A stretch of DNA of 64,000 nt, taken from Laguncularia racemosa. Lineage: Eukaryota; Streptophyta; Magnoliopsida; Myrtales; Combretaceae. The notes below the pieces were generated by a model. That model had not been told where the DNA came from. It was given only the letters and a program-made list of their open reading frames with translations, and searched no databases. Of this stretch, positions 35,871-50,400 are shown in pieces (the stretch's first letter is position 1; every line of letters begins with the position of its first letter). The stretch is from NCBI GenBank assembly GCA_037954665.1, contig JBBMOL010000013.1, forward strand, positions 3,472,001 through 3,536,000, written 5' to 3'. The position numbers and the translations under genes are program-made.

Positions 35871-38392
35871 GATGGCTATTGGCTACCATTGGTGGAATCA
35901 TGTTTATATTAATGGGGATAAGTTGAATGTGAACTAGTTAATATACACATATTGAAACCTTTCGATGCAATTTTAGTACATTTTTCAAGTTAGCGATTAA
36001 CGATCAGAGGTCCAACCTCTCTGAGTCCACTGGTGGTGGCATTCACATCAAAAGGGTTTGAACCCTTGATTCATCTTGCCAGATAGGGATATTAGCTATT
36101 TAATTAGAGATAAAATGGTTGTTTGCAAAATTATGTTATATATTTTTCCTCAAATATCTACAAAAACAAAGAGAAAGTTGGTATAACTTCCATAAAATTG
36201 GAATATTTATGCAGATGACTTTTATCTTCAATGTGCAATCTCTTATATATAATAATTAAGATTCATTCCAATTTTTTTCTCTCTTAATTATCCAAAGACA
36301 TTCGAATCAATCAATTCTTCCTATAATTTAGTACCTTTCCATCCTTTCTGCTTTTATTCTTTTCTTTCGATTTCCTTCTTTCATGCCAAACAAAAGTATT
36401 AAAAGCGATCAATGCTTGAAGAAGTTTTTTCATCTGCGCATTTTACACATCTTGCCTTTTGCTTGACTGACAATCGCAATCGCTAATACAAGTTATGGTT
36501 GTATTTCTTTTCTCTGGTGGATAGATTTTCAGGATAGTTAAGGATAGCAACTTTAAGCCCACAGGAGTCAAAACTATTCTTATTCTATTTCCTGCAATTA
36601 TCAACATGAATGGTTTGAATCAGTCAATTGACAATATCTTAACCGGTAATCATATCAATCAATATCCCCTTATCCATATATATCTACCCGAAATCATAGT
36701 CCCAAAAAATGAATGAGCCGTAAGCACCAATATACATGCAAGGCCAATTTCTTAACAGTGTTGACAAATTTTTATGAGAGTGCTATTATTATTTAGTAAG
36801 TCATGAAAAAAGAAAAAGAAACATATATAGATATATGTGGGGGGTTTGGTTTGAGTGCGAAGTTATGTGTGTGGTGCGTGAAAATGCACTATATGTGTTT
36901 TAATGAGAAAGTAACACGTATAAGGATAATTAGAGAGTAGTTGAGACAGAGAAAAGGAATAAATAATTTTAGACAAAACCTAACTTTATGGTAACACTTG
37001 TGCGCTTTGCGTAAGAATATCGTTATTTTAGTTTTTTAAGAAATATTGGGTAGAATAACAATTCTTTTTTTTTCAAAGAGTATCTTTTTTAAAATGGGAA
37101 GGTATATGGTATTTATAGTATTTGATTATAAATCTTGTTCGTTAAATGATAAGGACAATAAATGATTTTAAGCAAATAAGTTTTATATGAGCTTTATATG
37201 CGTTTAGGCTCATTAGAGATTTTTAGTATACATATATGAGTTTTATTGAGAAAGATTAGATCAAATAAGCAAATCTAACGGACCAAATTTTATCTCAAGC
37301 TCACCAAGCTAAATCTCTCGTGATCATTTCAAAATATAAACTTCATTCTTTGGATTTGGTTATCTCAAAATAAAAAGTTAAATCTATTAAAATAATAAGC
37401 CAACTAAATTTAGTCCTCTCGATATATATTGTCTGAAAAAGAGGTTACTCGTGGGTCACGATGACGCCAGAATTACATTGACCTTTATACCATGGAACGT
37501 GCGGAAGTGAAAATCGTAATCGGTGAAAATTGTGAGACAACTGGCACATGACCCTTTCTTTTGGGAAATGAGCTTTGATTGCCAATTGCCAGCCAAGGGC
37601 TTCGCCCAAAACGGACTTTAGTACCATTTGGACGACAAAGTGAACTTACAAGTTGTAATAACTAATTGGATAGTTTTAGTCAATGGGAGTGAAATGATTT
37701 GCTTTTATATTTTTTTTCTTTTTTTATAATTATAATAAAGATAGAGATTTGAATTCAATTTATTTAATAAAAATTTAAGATTTATATTATTAAATTATAA
37801 AAATCTTATTATATTTTCGATTAAAAATATAATCAATAATATATTTTAATAAATATTTAATAAACGTAACTAAAACATATAAAAAGACTTGATAATATTT
37901 GCAAGCTCCACCAAATGCACATAATTTTCTTTACTAGTCACCTTTTAGAGGATAGCCTTTTAAGCTTTTCTTATCTATAGAAGGCGAGAACAAATTTCGT
38001 CATAGGATTTAGGAATGTGACTTTAAAATGGATTATATTGAAGAGCGCTTTCAATTTAATAAATAATTGAGACGAATGTAATAATTTTTTTTAAAGGTAA
38101 ATTTAGGATTATATGGTTATATACAAAGTAGCAATAGACATGCCAATACATTTAATACAGAAGAATACCAAATTGAGTATAAGGGTAAGTATTTTGAGAC
38201 AAGAGCAAAGGCACAACACATTTGCGACGCCATTCAACCATTCAATTTTACATCAAAACTTCATTTTAGTGTTTATGATTTTTGCTTTATTTAAAAGCAC
38301 ATTAAAAGATTTTCTATTCGAAATTAAACGGGGGTATTTAATCAGTTATGAGCATTGCAAATGACCCCAATCTCCAAGGCCCAGCTTAATGG

Positions 38393-38425
<33 letters not shown>

Positions 38426-39462
38426 TATTTCCATTTTTGTTCTATGCATCAAATACTAATAAAAAGACTTCAATGGAATAATATTTTGGCTCCTCCCGTT
38501 TGGTGGTTACCACTTATCACTTCAAATGGCATATCGCGATGCAATTAATGAAATTTTTTTACAATTTTATAGGAGATTTTCTTATTAGAAATTGAAACAA
38601 AAAAATACAAGTTTTGTGAACAGAAAAGATAAACATATTAGTAAAAAGGCAAGTTTGATGTTTTCACTTCTAAAAATTATGTTTGAGATCATTTCCCACT
38701 AATTATTATTCCATTTATGGGTGTTATACTATATTATGGGTTCAATTTGATGATTGTCAATAGTGCCATGGTTTTTGGATAATACATTATTTATGGCAAC
38801 ATCTATATTTTTAATGGTATATAGTAATTACACTGTTTCCCTAAAAAATAATATTTAAGATATACTTTTGGAATTATTCACTAGAACCGCATAAGTTTTC
38901 TAATTAGGGTTGATAATTTATATTAGTAGGTAGTGTTTATATTTTTATATCATGTTGAATTCGTATTAGTATCAAAAATATATAAAATTGAATGAAAATG
39001 ATAAATAATTAAATTATAAGGTAACCATGTTTATTTATGTTATTATTGTCTTTTCATATCATATATCATGCTATGTCTCTATTTTTTTTTTCTATAATCG
39101 CATTTGTAATCATATTGTACTGTATATTGTATATTATTGTATCATGTTAGCAATTGTCAATATATTATTGTATTATTGTATCTTGTGTATTGTTATATAT
39201 TAGGTGATAGGTGTGGATATACACCTTTTAACTTGTCTTTCTATGGCCATGTTTATCACTGATTCCTTGGCACACATTCCAAGGAGAAGAACTCAGTTTT
39301 TGGATTTCTTTTCCAATAACGTAAAGTATTTAGAAAGATTGAGTTCCTATGATAAGAAATTTAGAAAGCAAATTTCTTTCTAATTTTTTATTGGTTAAAA
39401 TAAAATTATTAGGGTTCATAAAAACTTTTTAAAAAATTAAAACATTTTATAAAAAACTTAGA
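35871..39462. other. AT-rich intergenic DNA
   Basis: No gene recognised. It includes a (TTA)n run at 38393-38424 and an ATTGTAT-rich stretch near 39100-39200. A slightly GC-richer patch at 37440-37640 has a short minus-strand open frame with no family signature. Confidence 0.4.
38393..38424. repeat. (TTA)n microsatellite
   Basis: About ten perfect TTA repeats. Confidence 0.95.
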
Positions 39463-40985
39463 GATGAATATAAAGTGATAAAATCTTTAAAAAAAAGTTA
39501 TTTAAAATATCAACATAATATCTAAGATGAAACGTGTTGATTAGAATTGAACATAAACTAAGAAAAAGAAAAAAAAAAAAACAAAGACTCAAGTGAGCTT
39601 TCTTGATTTCCATGAAAAAGTAAAAATTAGTGTCATTATTTGTTTGGAGGAAAGGTCGAGCAACCCATGCAACGAAAGCTGACATCTTTAAGGGCACGTT
39701 TACTTTGCATAATAGAATAAGGCTGTATTAAATAGTTATTATAGGGGAATGGAATAAAGCTGTAATAAATGATGAATTGTCATTGCATTATTCAGTTGAA
39801 TGTATCAATATTACTATTACATTATTCAATTCATAGAATTATATAAGAAATAAGCAATAAATAGAAATAAAATTACCAAAATGCCCTTATAGCCTCTCTC
39901 TCTTCATTCTGCCTCTCTCTCTCTCTTCATCTTGCCTCTTTCTCTTCTATTTTTCATCCTTTCTCTATCTTTGCTATACTCCTCCCCCCCTCTCTCTCCT
40001 CTATTTTTCATGCTTTCTCTATCTCTGCTCTACTCTCTCTCTCTTCATTTTGCCCCTTTCTCCTCTATTTTTCATGCTTTCTATCTCTGCTCTACTCTCT
40101 CTCTTCATTTTGCCCCTCTCTCCTCTATTTTTCATGCTTTCTCTATCTTTACTCTACTCTCTCTCTCTCTATTGTACACTCTCTAGTGTACAATCGATGA
40201 ATTTGATAAATAAAGTGATAAAACCTTTTTAAAAATTTATTTAAAATATCATCATAGTATCTAAGATGAAATGTGTTGATTAGAATTGAACATAAATTAA
40301 GAAAAAAAAAAGAAGACTCAAGTTAGCTTTCTTGATTTCCATGAAAAAGTAAAAACTAGTGTTTTCATTTGTTTGGAGGAAAGGTCGACCATCCCATGCA
40401 ATGAAGGCAGACATCTTTAAGGTTACGTTTACTTCGCGAAATAGAATAAGGTTGTATTGAATAGTTATTACTGGAGAATGGAATAGAGCTGTAATAAATG
40501 ATGAATTGTTATTACATTATTCAGTTGAATGTAACGATATTACTATTATATTATTCAATTCATAGAATTATATAAGAAATAAGCTACAAATAGAAATAAA
40601 AATACCAAAATGCCCTCACACCCTCTCTCCTTCATTCTGCCTCTCTCTCTCTCTCTTCATCTTGCCTCTTTCTCTTCTATTTTTCATCTTTTCTCTATCT
40701 TTGCTCTACCCTACCCCCCCTCCCCCCCTTCTCTCTCTCTCTCTCTCTCTCTTCATTTTACCCCTCTCTCCTCTATTTTCATGCTTTCTCTATCTTTGCT
40801 CGACTCCCTCCCTCTCTCTCTCTATCTCTACTCTACTCTCTCTCTTCATTCTACCCCTCTCTCCTCTATTTTTCATGCTTTCTCTATCTCTACTCTACTC
40901 TCTCTCTTTATCTTGCCCCTCTCTCCTCTATTTTTCACGCTTTCTCTATCTCTGCTCTACTCTCACTCTCTCTATTGTACACTCT
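39463..40985. repeat. ~0.74-kb tandem duplication containing CT-rich minisatellites
   Basis: 39463-40196 and 40197-40985 align with an offset of about 739 bp, from gatgaat.taaagtgataaaa through ctcaag.tagctttcttgatttccatg, the MITE left end and a CT-rich block. The CT-rich blocks (39893-40187 and 40615-40987) are minisatellites of a ~60-70-bp unit, ctctctcctctatttttcatgctttctctatct and variants. Copies differ by scattered substitutions. Confidence 0.85.
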
Positions 40986-41392
40986 AGTGGTGGTGGATTC
41001 GATAGATTTGAGTGGTGGGTTTAGTGGTAGTGGTAGTAGGTTTAGTAGGTTCAATAGGTTCGAGTGGTGGGTTTGGTGGGGTCGAGTTGTAGGTTTAGTG
41101 GGTTTAATGGGTTTAGGTGGGTTTAGTAGTCGTGGTGGTGGTGGTAATTGCATGGTGGTTTTGTGTGGTAAAGGAATGTTGGTGTTGGTGATGAAGAGAA
41201 AGAAGAAGATAGGGGTAGTGGGGTCTTCCTCCTATTGAATTACTATTCTTAAGTCTAACCAAAAGAACTGCAATTCAACAAAATGAGGAATTGTGATTCT
41301 TCATGGAATTGCTATTACGGGTTGAAAATTGAACTAAACGCCGTAGTAACAATTATATAAGGAACAAGGGGGGAATGGAAGTGAACATGCCA
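40421..41392. mobile_element. Tourist/Harbinger-like MITE (972 bp), left end also duplicated at 39692
   Basis: The left end is GGTTACGTTTACTT (GGGCACGTTTACTT in the duplicated copy at 39692). The right end read inverted is TGGCATGTTCACTT. Both sides have TAA (40418-40420 or 39689-39691, and 41393-41395), the TSD of PIF/Harbinger elements. It contains the CT-rich minisatellite and then a GGT/GGTTTAGT-rich block (40985-41160). No transposase is encoded. Confidence 0.65.
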
Positions 41393-41688
41393 TAAATTCT
41401 TTAGAAGGGGCAAGCATAGATAGAACCTTTTCTCATTTTACTCACTTGACCTAATTAAATTCCTCTAATATTGTAGAAACATGATTTTGTTCTTTTGTGT
41501 CTTCGATTTTGCTAATTATATAGTTTAGTAGAGGGTGTGATCAAAAAGGAAAATTTCAATGAAAGTTGTAGTAGCACTAGCACTTATTTAGAAAATTAAA
41601 TAAACAACATTTTACTTTTTTCATGTGGCTTTTATTTTTTTCCATAAAATAAATAACTAAAATTGAAAACCATATGATATTTCCTTTT

Positions 41689-42063
41689 TAGGAGTAAATT
41701 CAAATAGAGAATTGAATTCTAATCAACTAATTAAAATAAATTATCAACATTTTTCAAAATGATTCAAATAAGGGATTCTATTAATCCGTCGTTATGATAT
41801 TATTAAACAGTACTGATGTGTCACGTTATTTGATAATAGTGCTAATTTGGTGCCTACATGGTGTTCACAGGGCTATTTAATTTGACACATGCCAGCATCC
41901 CATCAGTATTACGTATCAAATAACATGCCACATCAACACCATTAGTATTATAATAGTAGGTTAACAGAATCTTTATTTGAATCATTTTACAAAAAGTTAA
42001 TCTTTTATTTTAATTAATTAAAAATTTGATCTTAAACTTATCTTCAAAAGTTTAATCCCCTAT
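41689..42063. mobile_element. Fold-back MITE
   Basis: The arms at about 41740-41850 and 41885-42010 are inverted copies: aaaatgattcaaataa...gattct.ttaa on the left reads the same on the opposite strand at the right. Pairing includes the gatgtg.cacgttatttgat segment near the centre. The outer ends (taggagtaaattcaa and ataggggattaaac) match weakly. No clear TSD; superfamily uncertain. Confidence 0.6.
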
Positions 42064-42212
42064 GTAATTTTTCCAAAAAAATTATGTCAAGGAATTTTTT
42101 ATTCCATGCATGCATTATCACCTCCAAAGATTTATGGATTATTCATATATGTCTAAAAGCTACTCTAGTCTATGGAAAATATATATATTGGGACTCAAAA
42201 CAAGAGAAATTG

Positions 42213-42245
42213 TAAAAAAGAAAAAGAAAAAGAAAAAGAAAAGAA
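42213..42245. repeat. (AAAAAG)n microsatellite
   Basis: About five repeats of an A-rich hexamer on the plus strand. Confidence 0.9.
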
Positions 42246-45200
42246 TATATTTTAGTTGATAGATAGTCAAATTGGTTAGTTTATTAGAGTTGGATAGTAT
42301 TTAATCAACTTTCTTGCTATCGGACCTGAGGGTTAATTTGCAAATTAATTGATGTAGTATAAAAGGATTAATTTTTCTGATCATACAATGTACTTTACAT
42401 TGAACTACTAGCTTAATAAAGCTCGACCCTTATTTCAATTTCTTTTCCAAATTCTCTTATTTTTCTTCTTATCTTGTAATTTTTATTATTTAACTAAATT
42501 ACTGTGAGTGTATCAAGAGGTTACACATATACAGTTTTGATGAAATATTTAACATCTTTAACGAAAAGAATTCAAATGAAAAAAAATTTCAAAACATATA
42601 CTCAGATAAAAAATAATAATGTAAAGGTCTTAAACAAACAAGAGCTTTAATGTTGATGGTTAATTTTTTTACTTTTTATTTTCTTAATTTTTATTTAGGA
42701 TCCTAAATTATTCCTAGTAAATTAGCAGTAAACTATGTGATCGTTAATAAAAGGACATTGCCTGCTTGTAGTGCCCAGCATCCGCGACATTTAGTGCTTC
42801 TTTCAACATCATTATATAGCAAGTGCAGATAGCATATAGATAAATGAATGAGCGCAAGCACCATCATAGTGTATTTAGGGTGGCATGGCCAATAGAAGTC
42901 AAAATGAATTGTTTAATTGGAAGGACAACTTGCAATTTAGTGGGCATTTGACTATTACATTTAAAAAAAAAAAAGTCTCTGCGTTTTTCATTGAGGAAAG
43001 AGATATTCAGAGTAAAGGAAGGCTATATTTCTTTGGGGATTGCATCCATCTCTTGACTTTAGAGATGTAATTTTATGGGGCAATTTATATTGCCATGTTT
43101 TAAGATTATCGAGATGGGATTACTCTATTATATGTCATCGAAATACGGCAATTCTAATGCTTAAACTTGTAATTAAACCCGTTCGACTGGGTGGCCATCA
43201 AGTAACCCTAGATAAGTTATCTTCATTATTGCTTGCACGGTTATTGTTCATGTGATGTAAAACTTGAACGATCACGTATAGTATCATATGGAGAAAACGA
43301 ATTTAGTGAACTAAACGTTTTAATGAATCCCAAAATTGGTCAACAATTGTCGATTAGCAGTTCCAAATTAGAATCAACCTTATTGATTTATTTTAACTTG
43401 GATTTTTTTTTTCTGGTTCTATCTAAATTTTTTACAAAACTAGTCCAATCTTTAATCTTGTCATTAATTTAAATATTAATAGTAAAGATTTTATAATGAT
43501 TAATAATAAAGATTTAATATATGTAATTTAATAGTGAGATTGAAAATTGGATCAATACGGTTAAATTAATAAATGGAACCACAAAAGCTCCTATTTTTAA
43601 TTCTGCTGATAATGATTTTGAACTTGGAATTAATAGTGGAATAATTTATTCTAAATATTTAAAAATGGTGAGGTAATTCTAAACAGGGACAATTTTTTAA
43701 TGGTAGCACTTACGGTCCACAATAGGGATTGTTACTAATATTACATCGCACTTAAGGTTACGTCTTTAACTTAAAAGATATGTTAATTTTTATTAATCAA
43801 CATCATGGATGAATATGTATATGCATAAAGGAGGTTGATTTAATGGAAGTCATGTGACTCTAACTAGGAATGGACATAGATAGATTGGGATAGATAAGAT
43901 GTATACCAACTTTGTCCTGCTCTAAAATATCCTACTACTATTATTGTGTCCCACGAAATTGATAGACAAAAAAATTTACACCATTGCCAATGCACCAAGT
44001 TTCTTGCCTCACAAAATAAAATGCTTTTCTTTTAAAGGTTTATTTTAAAAAAATAATACAAGTGTTACATTAAAATGTTAAAAAAAAAAACGCTTCTTCA
44101 TATGTTAGTAAGGCATGTTGATCAATAGTAACCATTTAAAACACAAGAATATCTAATATATTATTGTGGTAAAACTTAGAGTTTAATTTCAGTTTTTCTT
44201 AATTTCTTGATAAATAATGTATATAAATTATAAAAATAAATACTTTCAAAGTTTTTTTATTATTTCTATTATCAACCAAAATTTCAATATATATATAAAG
44301 AAAAAGGAATAAAGAAAACTTCATCAACATGTTGTTTCCTAAACTAGGTTTCCATTGTGGCAGTTAATAAAAATTAATTTATTTCTAGTTGCTTGGTCCT
44401 ACAAGTAAAATGTTGATACCATGATTTGTCCTGTATAGCAAACAAGGTAGGTTTGATTGCTAAATCTAACCCCCATCTTATTGCACCAAAGCAGGGCATT
44501 GTATATTTTAGTTTTCCTTGTTCAATGACTATCCTTAATGTCTTTCTAATAAAAGATATTATATAATTCAAAAATTAAAAAAAAAAAAAAAAAAAACTCT
44601 TCTCTTAACTCCATTTTATAGGATGCCATCTGAATCCTTTTCTTTGGGCTTATATTTAACATTTTTCCATTCCTAGACTCAAAAAGTAGAACCAAACCTA
44701 CACATTAAAGGCTCAATCCTTGAGGAGCTTTAAGAATCCCCTTGCTCGTCTTTGTTAGAGGTTGTTGAACTGGTTATTCTTTGTCTGCTTCGTCCCAATT
44801 CAGTAGAGTTATGCGCGTTGCGTATCATGTTTCTAGCTGCATGTTTGATTTTCTATCAGACCATTTTTGTAGGTCTTAGGTTGTCCTTTGTGTTTCAATA
44901 AGATTTAGCGCCAGCATAGAGAGTAATTAGTGATTTTCAGGCGTTCTTACTAGCCCTTCTGAATAATTAGATTCAGTTTTAACAGGACAGATCTAAAACC
45001 ATATATCGGAGTAGGGTGGGGTTTTAGGAATTTCTTTTTTTTTTTTTCCTTCCTTTTTCTAGCAATTGCACCCAGGCATTACTTGATACTCAAATAGAAT
45101 GTTATTATAATTTTTAATGAATGATAATTAATGTTATTAATTAAGTTTTACTTTTTAAATTATACAAAAAATATATAATTTTCTATTTCTAATAAATTTT

Positions 45201-47295
45201 AGTGATTAATATTTTTCCAGGAAGCCGGGGCCCCTAATTCCCGAAAGTCCACCCTTGAATATTAGATAAGTTCATCTGAGTACGTTTGGATTGGTTTAGT
45301 AAATTATGCCGAATTTATGGATTTGAAGGTAATTTATCAGTACTAATTATTTCAAAATAATTAAGATTTTGGGTTTACAGTTTTATGTCTTTGGCTTTTA
45401 GAAGTTGAATCAATATTATTTCTTCAAAGGTACTTGTATGTCTGGACCTTGACAAGTTCTACTACTTGAAAATAATTAAAATCGGTTTAAGTCTGGGGAA
45501 CTAAAAATTACCGCCGTATGCATGTTTGATTCGCTAATTTTTAAAGGGTGTACTGTAGCAAAAGAAGACGGGGGGTGGGGACGGAGGTGCCAATAAATGA
45601 CAATTTGTAAGAGAACAATTATTGTATAGGTGTATCTAGCAATGTAAGTTTTACAAATTAACATCTAAATTTGTCAATTTTATAAAGATAATTATAATTT
45701 AATGGTATAAAAATTTTCAATAGAGTGAATCATATCCGATTCGCTCTCTCCTGCAATTATAATATATGTAATATTTTATTAAAAAATTATCAATTTTATA
45801 ATTTGACGTCTAAAAACTCTTTAGAGTCTCAAACACTAACTTCTTTGATCATGAGACGTTTCAATAATAAATGGTAAAATAGAAAACTTCATATAATATA
45901 TATTTGAATATAAACTCCTTGTTTTTGAGTTTTTCATATGTTATTTTAGTAGAGTCTAATTAACAAGTGCTCATTAGTTAACCAATGATAGCATAACTTA
46001 GAAAGAAAAGTAAGTGTGTGAAAAGGTATACATTCCTAAGTATTTGTTATCACATTATAAGAAAATTAAACAACAGACCCAGCTATAAATTAATAATGGT
46101 TTATGAGCAATTATTATGGTTGTCAATTTATATTTGCAATCTATAGCTTGTTCACTACAAATATTTTTTAAAATTTGCAATATTAAAAAAAATAGCTGCA
46201 ATACTTATTAAAAGTATTGTAAATTGGTAATTGCAATAATTATTCATAGATTATAATTTCAATAACTTCTTTCTTTTTTTTTTTCTTTTGGTGTCATTTT
46301 CCTTCTAACTTCAATTATGTCATTTCATCTTTTCAAAACCGTTCATAATCTTCTAGTTAATTAATGTCAACTGCGAGTATAAAATATTTGGGGATATCAT
46401 TCTTTAAAGTGGGTTGCTGATCTGATCATCACATGATGCCCCATTCGTTGGAAAAGGATAAAGAAAAGGGGGGGAAAAAGTGTTGATAAATAAAAGGGCA
46501 AGTTGTTGATAAGGTCACCAATGATTATATGCAAATTATTCACCAATTATGACGAGACGCTTCTTGTTGTTGCATCTGGCAAAAATGGCTCTGCAAAAGC
46601 ACAATCATATCTTAAAGTAAAGCTATGGCTTTGAAACTTTTCATGCCGATGTTGCTTAGTCTTATAAGCTAATCTATACCTTTGTAGGATCTACTGTTAC
46701 ATAGCTCGCAAATTTTTTATATTAATATCGAAATTACGTATGTTTATTTTCGAACGTTGTTAAAAAAAGATTGTATACGTTGTTATAGCTGGCAAACTCT
46801 CGATATATTGTGAAATATGCAAGCTGAATACTACTTTTAGTTATAATATATAATAATCACTAAGAATGTTATTGACTAGATTTATTTTCAAGTGCAAAAA
46901 GGATAATATATGTGGTAAAATATTGTGAACTAAGGATTGATTTTACTTATAATATACACTAACGATGGTGTTGACTATATGTCATAATTACATAAGCATT
47001 TTATAAATATAACATCTATTTAAATTTTATAGGGCAAACACAATATCATATTCAACATAAGTTGTAATGTTTATTCTCTTTTTAAACTTAAAAGAGTAAA
47101 TTGATATTTTATCTATACCCTATATATTGCAATTCATATCTCAATTTGTATTACTTAAAATATATATCATTCATTTATATTTAAAGGCCGTGAAGATATT
47201 TTTTTCTCCATTATAATTGTCCCATCTATATTATATATCTATATCATATGCTTAGGGATGATGAAGATGCAGATGACGATGAATTGTACTCTTAC
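42246..47295. other. AT-rich intergenic DNA
   Basis: No coding gene recognised. There is a 20-odd-base A run at about 44578-44596, a possible retroelement 3' tail. A GC-rich patch with gccggggcccc lies near 45225. A weakly self-complementary stretch rich in TGCAAT/ATTGCA lies at 46130-46260, resembling subterminal repeats of DNA transposons. Confidence 0.35.
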
Positions 47296-47488
47296 CATTA
47301 TTGCTCCACCATGAAAAAATCTACCACCATTAGATTGTCGGTGCGCTATAGATGTGTGCACGAGAGATTGAGAAGCAGACCATCCCGAGACTAACGGTGG
47401 ATCAGAGTTCAGTGGCCGATTCACAAGGCCGGCCTTTGTGACCTGCAGATGATGATCCGTCGATAATATCCTTTGGTAGCTTTTTGAG
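47296..47488 (-). other. Possible orphan exon or captured gene fragment
   Basis: A GC-richer 193-nt segment on the minus strand is bounded by gactacag (acceptor) and ATG|gtaagag (strong donor). One frame is open throughout and contains SGWSASQSLVHTSIAHRQS and NGGRFFHGGAIM. No neighbouring exons were recognised on either side. It may be a real exon of an unrecognised gene, a gene fragment carried by a transposon, or chance. Confidence 0.25.
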
Positions 47489-50400
47489 CTGTAGTCTAGT
47501 TATTTTCATTTTTTAAACCATTTGATTCATGTTATTTCGTTACATAGTTACCAAGGATATTTTATTATTTATTAGTTTCTAGTTATAGCCAAGTATTAAT
47601 TATGGAAGCACAATAAAAAAAAAAATCGTAGTAATCCCCTACCTAAACAATTCAACTTCTATGAAATTTGGGTTTATCCTTCAATATTATTTGTCATGCT
47701 TATAATTTATTATGATAATGATAGTTTACCACGTAACCTATTTAAGTAGAATATATAAGACTATAATTGTTAGATGGGTTTCTAAACTAAATTTAGGATC
47801 TTGAAATTATTAATTAGATTTTAAAAACATTTTGACAATTCATTTGATTTTGGAAATATTTAGAAATTGTTTGTTAAGAAAACACATGTATAGACATAAA
47901 TGATGTCTAAGTCCTAGGGCCTAAGGAGCCAACAAAATACAAATATAAGTAAATAGGCCATAGAGCCATAGGTGGCTCCTATTATAAGTCTAATATAATA
48001 CCCATAACATAATACCAAGTTTAAGCTAAAAATAGGAATAATAATAAAAAAAAAAACAATAACAATTCTTGAGATCCAAATCCTCATACTCATACCCATA
48101 CTTCCCTTGAAGTTAGAACTCATCAAATAGGAGATCCATCAAACATTCCACACCTTAAAAAAAAAAATGAGTAAGCCACAAGGACCTAGTACATAGTAAC
48201 TCAAACATATATATAGATGTCAAGTAGGCATATACACTAATGTAACAGACAATCCATTAATTCATTAAATTATCTTATTTAAGTAAACATCTAGTATAAG
48301 AGTAGTCATGACTCTAGATATCACGACAGGGGACTTAGGGTCCCTTTTTACCACGATGGACATTAAGGGTTAATAGGAGCAGCCGGATTTCATGTTGCCA
48401 AAAACCGATATCTAAGTGGCCTTGTCTAAGTAACCTCACCGTTATGTGGTCTCATTGATCACAATTTAGCTATATTATATCACCCGTTAAGACCTATAAT
48501 CCCCAAACAACTTCTGATATATCTTCTCTTTGTTTATAGTGCAAGTTATCAAATGCGATTTCATTTATTAGCTACTTACCTAGCCATTACTTGATGGCCT
48601 AAGAGCTTAAGTACCACATCATTTTGAGGTATACAACCATGACCATAATCTTAATCCAAGGTTTGTCGCTTGTTAGCTCAAGTAATTAAGTACAAGTAGC
48701 AAATAAATATTTAATCGAGTTTGATTATTAGTTTAATTTAAATTTTTTTAACCTACCAAGTAATACGCATGTTATTTCATACTTGGAAAGGTCGAAAGTT
48801 CCCAAGTAGAGGTCTAATTTTCCATTGAATAGTTTGAACCAAATTTATACATTAAAAGAGAAAAGTTAAGTTAAATAATTATTCTAATTACTTGAATACT
48901 ATTCTAGGGTCGGGTTTAGACTAAGTAAGGCCCATATTAGTTATGGAGCCATTAGAAGTTATAAAGGCCCAATTAACCTTTTAGCTAATTTAGCCTGAAC
49001 CATTTAGGGTTCATTCACTTAAGCCCAGTAGACCTAATTATTAATTAATTGATTATTCCTATTATTTAAAGTGATTTACCAAATTTCAACTTAATTTATT
49101 TAATTTGCTCATTTAGGTTGATTATGCTCTAATTTAGGTGTCTAAGCCTAATTAAATACATTTAAGTCCAATTGTTATTCTTAGGCCCATTTTAGGTTAA
49201 ATGAATCACTTTAATCTATGATAATTATCCTATGCCTATCATATTTATTTAATCCTATTTATTATATCTTAGGCCCGATTTGATTATAATACCTAATTTT
49301 AATTCCATTTTAGTCCTTTAGTTGATTTAGGGTCATATAAGGTTTAAGGCACATCTAGATTTTCTTGACTTGTTAAGGCTCATTTAGGGTATGGGCCCTA
49401 AAAATGAAATGGGTCTAAGTTTTTTTCTTTTTTGGGTTTTTGGGCCTATTTAGGTTCTTTTGGATTTATTTAAGCTAGTGAAGGATCATTTTCTAAGTTA
49501 CTTCCTAAATTAGTGCAACTTAATTCTTTAAGGTATTTAACATGATTAATGTAAATACACGTAAAATAAATATATTATTTATTTATTACAAAGTAAAACC
49601 AAGGTTAAGAAAAGTAAATATTCAAAAGAGATGGGGGTAGTTTGGTCTTTACAAGGTTAGAGTATTTGTATGTCTTTTGACCTAATGCTCCCCTTTTACC
49701 TCATTTGCATAGTGAACACCTAAGAGACACTTCCAAAGACCACAAGCAACCCAACAAAAAGCAACAAGATTAACCCCTTTTCATCAAGTAAGGGTTTTGA
49801 TCATTAAGGTATACTTTTCTGATTAATTATTTATAGATTTGAGTGAAATTAATGATATATTGTTATAGTACGAAATAAGAATGAGATGGAAAAAGACGTG
49901 GAATCAAACAAGTTGAGGATTCTGATCACAATCTGAAGCAAGTAAGAAAATGACTTGTTTCAAGTTGATTTTAGTTTGTAAATTGTACATCTAATATATG
50001 ATATTTATTGTAAAGGAGGTTAATTGGAAGTTTGGGAAAAACATCATCTTGGAGATAGGAGTTGAGAGAAGCTTTGGGCATTTCTTAGATCTCCAACAAT
50101 ACAAGTTCAAAATGGTTTAAGTTGATGATTTAGAATAGTTATAAATAATGGAACATGATGATTTGATGATTTTCTTGAATATTGATGGTGTATTGTAAGA
50201 ACCCATTGTGACCACCACTTATCTTGCTTCACTTGAGTATCATTTGACGATTTAAGTGTTAATTTAGGATTTAATGTGCTAAATGTGTTATTGGGCATCG
50301 GAAATGTGGTTGGAAATCAAGTTTGATACACTTAAATGAAGATTATGTTGAGCATTGTTATGACCGCCACTATGATGATGAATTTGAGGCTTAAATTGTT

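Noticed and set aside
36005..36075. tRNA T-arm-like gggtttgaaccc
   Set aside because: No acceptor, D or anticodon arm around it; a short palindrome only.
40610..41238. Long Leu/Ser/Pro- and Gly-rich open frames on both strands
   Set aside because: They are translations of CT-rich and GGT-rich minisatellites inside a MITE; no start context, splice sites or domains.
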